The translations under genes and the position numbers were made by a program. This document shows, piece after piece, positions 7,444 to 11,186 of a DNA stretch of 11,186 bases. This DNA comes from Planctomycetaceae bacterium (lineage in GTDB: Bacteria; Planctomycetota; Planctomycetia; Pirellulales; Lacipirellulaceae). The notes under the pieces were generated by a model. The model saw only the letters and a program-made list of their open reading frames with translations, did not search any database and was not told where the DNA came from. Location: the NCBI GenBank assembly GCA_002713555.1, contig PATG01000015.1, positions 10,924 through 22,109 on the forward strand. The letters run 5' to 3'. Within the stretch, counting starts at the first letter, position 1. Every line of letters begins with the position of its first letter.

Positions 7444-8067
7444 CTAACTTTGCCGCTGGTCATAGACTGCCCGCAGAAGCGATTCAACGTCGGAGTATTT
7501 CTTTTTACGAGAGATTGCTTCGTCAAGCAGTCTGCGCGCGTCGGATTCGCTGTGTCCCAGGGCACGTAGCACTTCAAAAGCTTCACTTACGGCATCAATC
7601 TGATCCTCAGCAAGTGCTGGAGCATCACGGGCGACCAGCAGGGCAAATTTCGGCACCTTGCGACGCAATTTGGCTACAATTCGTTCGGAAGTGGCCGGGC
7701 CGATGCCTGGCAAACCGCTGAGACCTTTTGCATCCTGGTTTTCTATCCATTGGGCAACTTCCTGGACGGGACGCACCATCGCTCGTAGCGCCTTTTTAAC
7801 CCCCACCCCGTCCACCTGGCAAAAAAGCTCGAAAAACTCACGTTCGATTGCGCTCAAGAATCCAATCAAACGAGGTGTCATTCGTCCCTGCATGGGATTA
7901 CCTTCTAAATACTCAATAGTATGCAAACTGATCTCTTGCCCAATTTTTTCCTGGACATGTCGGCGTGTGAAATCAGGGATGAGTACTTCATACTCGAACG
8001 CACCTACTGCTAAAGTAAGTGCATCTCCGGTGACAGAAAGTGGGACTCCTGTAATCTTAGTGATCAT
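7444..8067 (-). CDS. ruvA: Holliday junction DNA-binding protein RuvA
   Basis: Tetrameric protein that holds the Holliday junction in a square-planar form and recruits RuvB. It is 207 residues. The N-terminal OB-fold domain spans about 1-64, helix-hairpin-helix motifs are VDGVGVKKAL (85-94) and LPGIGPATSERIVAKL (119-134), and a C-terminal three-helix domain (about 160-207) should contact RuvB. The loop that carries the acidic pin (Glu55-Asp56 in E. coli) is about eight residues longer here and has Glu55-Gly56. The ATG at 8067 was chosen: it gives the canonical start MITKITG, whereas the frame stays open to a TTG at 8193 with 42 unrelated residues. The 134-base gap to ruvC has no gene; an isolated AGGAGG there (8179-8184) has no suitably spaced start. 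Likely co-transcribed with ruvC. Confidence 0.94.
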   Translation of the reverse strand: MITKITGVPLSVTGDALTLAVGAFEYEVLIPDFTRRHVQEKIGQEISLHTIEYLEGNPMQGRMTPRLIGFLSAIEREFFELFCQVDGVGVKKALRAMVRPVQEVAQWIENQDAKGLSGLPGIGPATSERIVAKLRRKVPKFALLVARDAPALAEDQIDAVSEAFEVLRALGHSESDARRLLDEAISRKKKYSDVESLLRAVYDQRQS

Positions 8068-8201
8068 ACGATGCGAATGTTGGATTAGGTTGATTGGAAG
8101 TCGGTTGATAGTGATGGCGAAGGAGCATTCAAAAAGAAAATCAGCTTGCTTACAAGGATCGCCGTATACCGACAAGATCCTCCTGGTAGACAAACGAAAC
8201 T

Positions 8202-8729
8202 TTAGCGATCAGCTCCCGGTTTTAATTCTTCCCACATGGTGCCAGGCACGTACTGCTGACGTTTCGTGCAGAAATGGCAAAATGCGATAGCCAAGGCATC
8301 CGCTACGTCAGCCGGTTCGGGGACAGTCGTTAAACCTAGTTCGTGTTGAATGGCTAATTGCATCTGGCTTTTGGGAGCACGACCGTTGCCAGTGAGTGTT
8401 TTTTTTACTTGGGTAGCCGCATAGTCTTCCACGGGTATTCCAGATTGCGCTGCAGCCAAACAGATGACGCCACGAGCGTGTCCCATTAAAATGGCCGTTG
8501 TAGGTCGATCGTAGTGGGAATAGAGTTTTTCGAGGGCTACCACTTCAGGTTGGAGTGCCTCGATGACTTCTGTGATGCCCGTGTGGATCTCCAAGACTCT
8601 TGCGGTGAGTGAGTCGCGCGACTTGCCTCGCACGATGCCTGCTTCGACCAATCGTGTGTGGCGATCAACGATTTCTAATACCCCATAACCGGTCGTGTTG
8701 AGCCCAGGGTCGATGCCAAGAATTCTCAT
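8202..8729 (-). CDS. ruvC: Holliday junction resolvase RuvC
   Basis: Dimeric endonuclease that cuts Holliday junctions symmetrically in the last step of the RuvABC pathway. It is 175 residues with an RNase H-like fold. The four metal-binding acids are visible: Asp7 in GIDPGLNTTGYG, Glu67 in ALEKLY, and Asp141 and Asp144 in EPADVADALAIAF. The ATG at 8729 is preferred because it puts Asp7 at the family position. The open frame extends to 8810, but that would overlap the cysS end and add 27 unrelated residues. The gene lies 65 bases after the cysS stop and upstream of ruvA. No Shine-Dalgarno sequence is seen. Confidence 0.96.
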   Translation of the reverse strand: MRILGIDPGLNTTGYGVLEIVDRHTRLVEAGIVRGKSRDSLTARVLEIHTGITEVIEALQPEVVALEKLYSHYDRPTTAILMGHARGVICLAAAQSGIPVEDYAATQVKKTLTGNGRAPKSQMQLAIQHELGLTTVPEPADVADALAIAFCHFCTKRQQYVPGTMWEELKPGADR

Positions 8730-8794
8730 GAGAATACGGAATATGGATTGGGGGAATATTTTTCGAATTGGCTTTGTAAAAAAACTTCCCGCAA

Positions 8795-10546
8795 TTATCC
8801 TTTGCTCCATTCTGTGCCGCCAGCACGATCTTCGAGTGTGATACCGACAGCAGTCAAGCGATCGCGAATCGTATCGGACGTTGCAAAATCTTTGTTTGTG
8901 CGAGCCGTTTGACGAAGTTCGATCAACAGTTGCATAACGCCTTGCAAGCCGTCTTCACCACCACCGCTCCATTCGGTCCCTCCTGCTCGGTCTTCAAGGG
9001 CTATCCCCAGGGGATCCAACCCAGATCGAATTGCATCGGCCGTATCAAAGTTTTTGTTGGCCCGTGCTTCGGTTCGGAGGTCGATGATAAGTTGCATTAG
9101 TGGATCAAGAAGTTCATCATCGGTACCACCCGATTGCTGTGGAGCTTGCAAGAAGATTCCCAGGATTGCAGCGAGTTCCTTTAAGGTTGACATGAGTTGA
9201 TCCAATGTCGCAAGAGGGCTTGCAGGTTGCCCGCCTTCGTCCAAATTATTTTCATCACAGTATTTATTTATGATTTTCATCAATTCAAACAGTTCGCCGA
9301 TGGCGCCGCCTGTGTTGAAATCGTCATCCATGGCGGCCAAAAATTTGTTGCGGCAGCCGGCAGCTGCTTGCAACGTGAGGCATTCACCCGACTCGAACAT
9401 GCCCGCCTGGCGGGTTGGAACATGCTGTTGCGCGTAGAAGTCTTTTCCGGTAATGCGTGTGTAACGCTTGAAGAGGCGGTAAAAGCCATCGAGACCAATG
9501 CCGGCTTCTTCTATGGCAGGTTCATTGAAGAGAACCGTACTGCGGTAATGGGTGCGTAGAAGAAAGAAGCGAATTCTTTCTCCACCCTGTCGGGCAATCA
9601 GCTCGGCCAATCCGCCAGCGCCTTTGCTGCGGCTCATTTTTCCACCGGCTTCGTCAGTCGCCGTTGGATCTTCTCGCTGGTTGCGACCGCCTACTTTTCC
9701 GGCAGCACTCGATGCGCGGAGGAGCCCGTTATGAGCCCAATATGTGACCATGGGTTTATCATGACAACATTCACTTTGGGCAATTTCATTTTCATGGTGT
9801 GGAAAAACCAGGTCCAGTCCACCGCCATGTATGTCAAATGTTTCGCCGAGAATCTTTTTACTCATGGCCGAGCATTCGATATGCCAACCAGGTCGACCTT
9901 TGCCCCACGGACTATCCCAAGAGGGCTCTTCCGGTTTTGCCGATTTCCAGAGTGCAAAATCGGCCAATCCACGCTTGCGAGCAGCCGTACCGCCGCCCTC
10001 GCCTTGCATTTCATCCACTCGGCGATTACTCAACTTGCCATAATTGCTGTCTTTGCCAACTTCAAAATAAACATCTCCCTCAGAAGCATAGGCATACCCA
10101 TGGTCCACGAGGGCCGCCACGAATGCAATGATTTCATCCATGCACTCGGTAGCCCGTGGGAAACTGTCGATCTGGTCGACACCCAGTGCCGTGAGGTTTT
10201 CGTTGTAGTCCGCAATATTTTCTTCGGCGACCTCCAGCATAGAAAGATTGCGATCCTGTGCTTTGTTGATAAGCTTGTCGTCGACATCCGTAATGTTGAC
10301 AACCCAATTGACATCGTATCCGCAATAAACGAGATAGCGCTTCATGCAATCGAAAATAACTGGCCCTACCATGTGGCCAATATGCGCTTTGTCATAAACG
10401 GTTGGTCCACAGAGGTAGATACCGACTTTGTCTTTTAGGACTGTCCGGAACGGTTCCTTCTGTTTGCTGAGTGTATTGTATATTTGCAGAGTTGGATGAG
10501 CTTCGGATAGTTGATTTGCGTCAGTCTTAATTGAGGTTGCTGTCAT
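8795..10546 (-). CDS. cysS: cysteinyl-tRNA synthetase
   Basis: Charges tRNA-Cys with cysteine in the cytoplasm. This class I synthetase has 583 residues, against about 460 in E. coli. The HIGH motif is at 55-58, the zinc ligands are Cys46 (CGPTVYD), Cys225 (HIECSAMS), His250 and Glu254 (HHENEIAQSE), and the second signature is KMSRS at 303-307 instead of KMSKS. The extra length comes from an N-terminal extension of about 18 residues, a Gly/Ala-rich insert before KMSRS (about 278-302), extra residues in the helical domain, and a duplicated C-terminal module. Both copies of that module look intact. The ATG at 10546 has no Shine-Dalgarno sequence. It follows ispF after 88 bases containing T-rich runs but no convincing hairpin terminator. 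Confidence 0.97.
   Translation of the reverse strand: MTATSIKTDANQLSEAHPTLQIYNTLSKQKEPFRTVLKDKVGIYLCGPTVYDKAHIGHMVGPVIFDCMKRYLVYCGYDVNWVVNITDVDDKLINKAQDRNLSMLEVAEENIADYNENLTALGVDQIDSFPRATECMDEIIAFVAALVDHGYAYASEGDVYFEVGKDSNYGKLSNRRVDEMQGEGGGTAARKRGLADFALWKSAKPEEPSWDSPWGKGRPGWHIECSAMSKKILGETFDIHGGGLDLVFPHHENEIAQSECCHDKPMVTYWAHNGLLRASSAAGKVGGRNQREDPTATDEAGGKMSRSKGAGGLAELIARQGGERIRFFLLRTHYRSTVLFNEPAIEEAGIGLDGFYRLFKRYTRITGKDFYAQQHVPTRQAGMFESGECLTLQAAAGCRNKFLAAMDDDFNTGGAIGELFELMKIINKYCDENNLDEGGQPASPLATLDQLMSTLKELAAILGIFLQAPQQSGGTDDELLDPLMQLIIDLRTEARANKNFDTADAIRSGLDPLGIALEDRAGGTEWSGGGEDGLQGVMQLLIELRQTARTNKDFATSDTIRDRLTAVGITLEDRAGGTEWSKG
8801..9100 (-). repeat. tandem duplication of C-terminal module within cysS
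   Basis: Two copies of a 46-residue unit, residues 483-528 (8963-9100) and 537-582 (8801-8938), repeat with a period of 54 residues (162 bases). By hand alignment 29 of 46 residues are identical, and both end in LEDRAGGTEWS. In that 11-residue block 7 codons differ only synonymously, so the duplication is old and both copies seem to be kept by selection. The unit resembles the single C-terminal module (ARxxKDFAxADxIRDxL, then GIxLEDxxxGTxW) of ordinary CysS, which helps bind the tRNA. Confidence 0.9.
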
Positions 10547-10634
10547 AGTTATGTATTGCAGTTGGGTAGACAGATTGTGAAGTTCGAATACAGGGCAAAA
10601 AAGATTCGAAAATACAAAAAGGTTTTAATCAGAC

Positions 10635-11144
10635 TCAGGACTCAGGGATTTTTTCCAGTAGAGCCACACAGTGTGCTTGTATGATTTGTTGTTGCCCAAT
10701 GGGGCCAATCCCTTCTCCCGTTTTTGCTTTCACGTTAACTTGTGCAACGTCGAGCGAAAGTATTTCGGCCAGGCGGCTGCAGATGGCTTCTTTGTGAGGT
10801 GACAATGGGGGTGATTCTGCGGCCACAACACAATCGAGATTGATAGACCTGTAGCCAGCTTGTTTCACCTTTCCGTATGCCAGTTGCAACATTTCGGCTG
10901 AATCACGATTGCGATTTTTTTCCTGCGTATTTGGAAATAGCTGGCCGATATCTGGAAGTCCTGCTGCGCCCAGCAAGGCATCCGTAATTGCATGGAGTAA
11001 CACGTCGGCATCACTATGTCCCATGGCATGGAGGTTATGTGGAATGTCGATGCCACCTAGTCGCAAAGGCCCACCCGCGGTTAAACGATGCAAGTCTTCT
11101 CCTAGGCCAATACGCAAATTACTAGTGTGACACAATCCAGACAT
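10635..11144 (-). CDS. ispF: 2-C-methyl-D-erythritol 2,4-cyclodiphosphate synthase
   Basis: Forms the cyclic diphosphate intermediate of the MEP (non-mevalonate) isoprenoid pathway. It is 169 residues and expected to be a zinc-dependent trimer. The metal ligands are Asp17 and His19 in GLGEDLHRL and His51 in DVLLHAITDALLGAAG, equivalent to Asp8, His10 and His42 of E. coli. GHSDADV and DIGQLFPNT are also conserved. The nucleotide-binding strand reads NVKAKTGEGIG rather than the E. coli NVKATTTEKLG. The start ATG at 11144 gives a nine-residue extension before LRIGLGED. A -10-like box and palindrome lie directly upstream. It appears to head the ispF-cysS-ruvC-ruvA run, though the 88-base gap to cysS could hold a separate promoter. 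Confidence 0.96.
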   Translation of the reverse strand: MSGLCHTSNLRIGLGEDLHRLTAGGPLRLGGIDIPHNLHAMGHSDADVLLHAITDALLGAAGLPDIGQLFPNTQEKNRNRDSAEMLQLAYGKVKQAGYRSINLDCVVAAESPPLSPHKEAICSRLAEILSLDVAQVNVKAKTGEGIGPIGQQQIIQAHCVALLEKIPES

Positions 11145-11161
11145 CTTAGTTTGCCCATTGT

Positions 11162-11179
11162 TAATCCGCGCGGATTATA
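11162..11179 (-). promoter_or_regulatory. consensus -10 box overlapping a perfect palindrome, upstream of ispF
   Basis: The minus strand shows TATAAT at 11174-11179, a perfect -10 hexamer, 29 bases before the ispF ATG. A perfect 16-base palindrome, TAATCCGCGCGGATTA (11162-11177), overlaps its downstream end and would cover the transcription start. A matching -35 box would lie beyond the right edge of the window. The overlap is what a repressor operator would look like, but no regulator is identified. Confidence 0.4.
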
Positions 11180-11186
11180 CTGTGAC

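Noticed and set aside
8068..8193. 42-codon extension of ruvA with an AGGAGG at 8179-8184
   Set aside because: The ATG at 8067 gives the canonical RuvA N-terminus. The AGGAGG is followed only by a TTG at a three-base spacing, too close to be a normal start.
7658..8290. Plus-strand open frame of 210 codons opposite ruvA
   Set aside because: The composition is that of an antisense shadow and it matches no known family. The ruvA reading on the other strand is secure.
9731..10438. Long plus-strand open frame of 235 codons opposite cysS
   Set aside because: It is antisense to the conserved catalytic part of CysS, has no recognisable domain, and is best explained by codon bias of the real gene.

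Overview
The window looks like chromosomal housekeeping DNA from a planctomycete, probably of the Pirellula/Rhodopirellula type. This is inferred from the protein variants (RuvA with a long acidic-pin loop, CysS with an insert before a KMSRS motif), the ruvC-ruvA order with ruvB set apart, moderate GC content, and the scarcity of Shine-Dalgarno sequences. I could not confirm the taxon by a database search.

Layout, left to right. Positions 1-3747 hold a minus-strand fatty-acid synthesis cluster, transcribed rpmF, fabD, fabG, acpP, fabF. The last gene runs off the left edge. It supplies malonyl transfer (FabD), the carrier (AcpP), condensation (FabF) and ketoreduction (FabG), with ribosomal protein L32 at its head. 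plsX and fabH, often present in such clusters, are not between rpmF and fabD. Next is ruvB (minus, 3944-5053), the Holliday-junction branch-migration motor. It is divergent from a plus-strand PrsW-family intramembrane metalloprotease (5287-6402). That gene converges on a membrane-anchored alpha/beta hydrolase (minus, 6426-7253). A striking 65-base hairpin-forming inverted repeat (7285-7349) lies between the hydrolase and ruvA. The remainder is a minus-strand run transcribed ispF, cysS, ruvC, ruvA: isoprenoid synthesis, cysteinyl-tRNA synthetase, and the Holliday-junction resolvase with its DNA-binding partner. RuvA, RuvB and RuvC should work as one complex although ruvB is separated by about 2.4 kb and two unrelated genes.

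No CRISPR array, tRNA, rRNA, phage gene or transposase was seen, and nothing here makes a convincing new multi-gene system. The points most worth a second look are the inverted repeat at 7285-7349, the tandemly duplicated C-terminal module of CysS, a 16-base perfect palindrome overlapping a consensus -10 box upstream of ispF, and the altered RuvA acidic-pin loop. All gaps between genes are shorter than 300 bases and are described with the neighbouring features.
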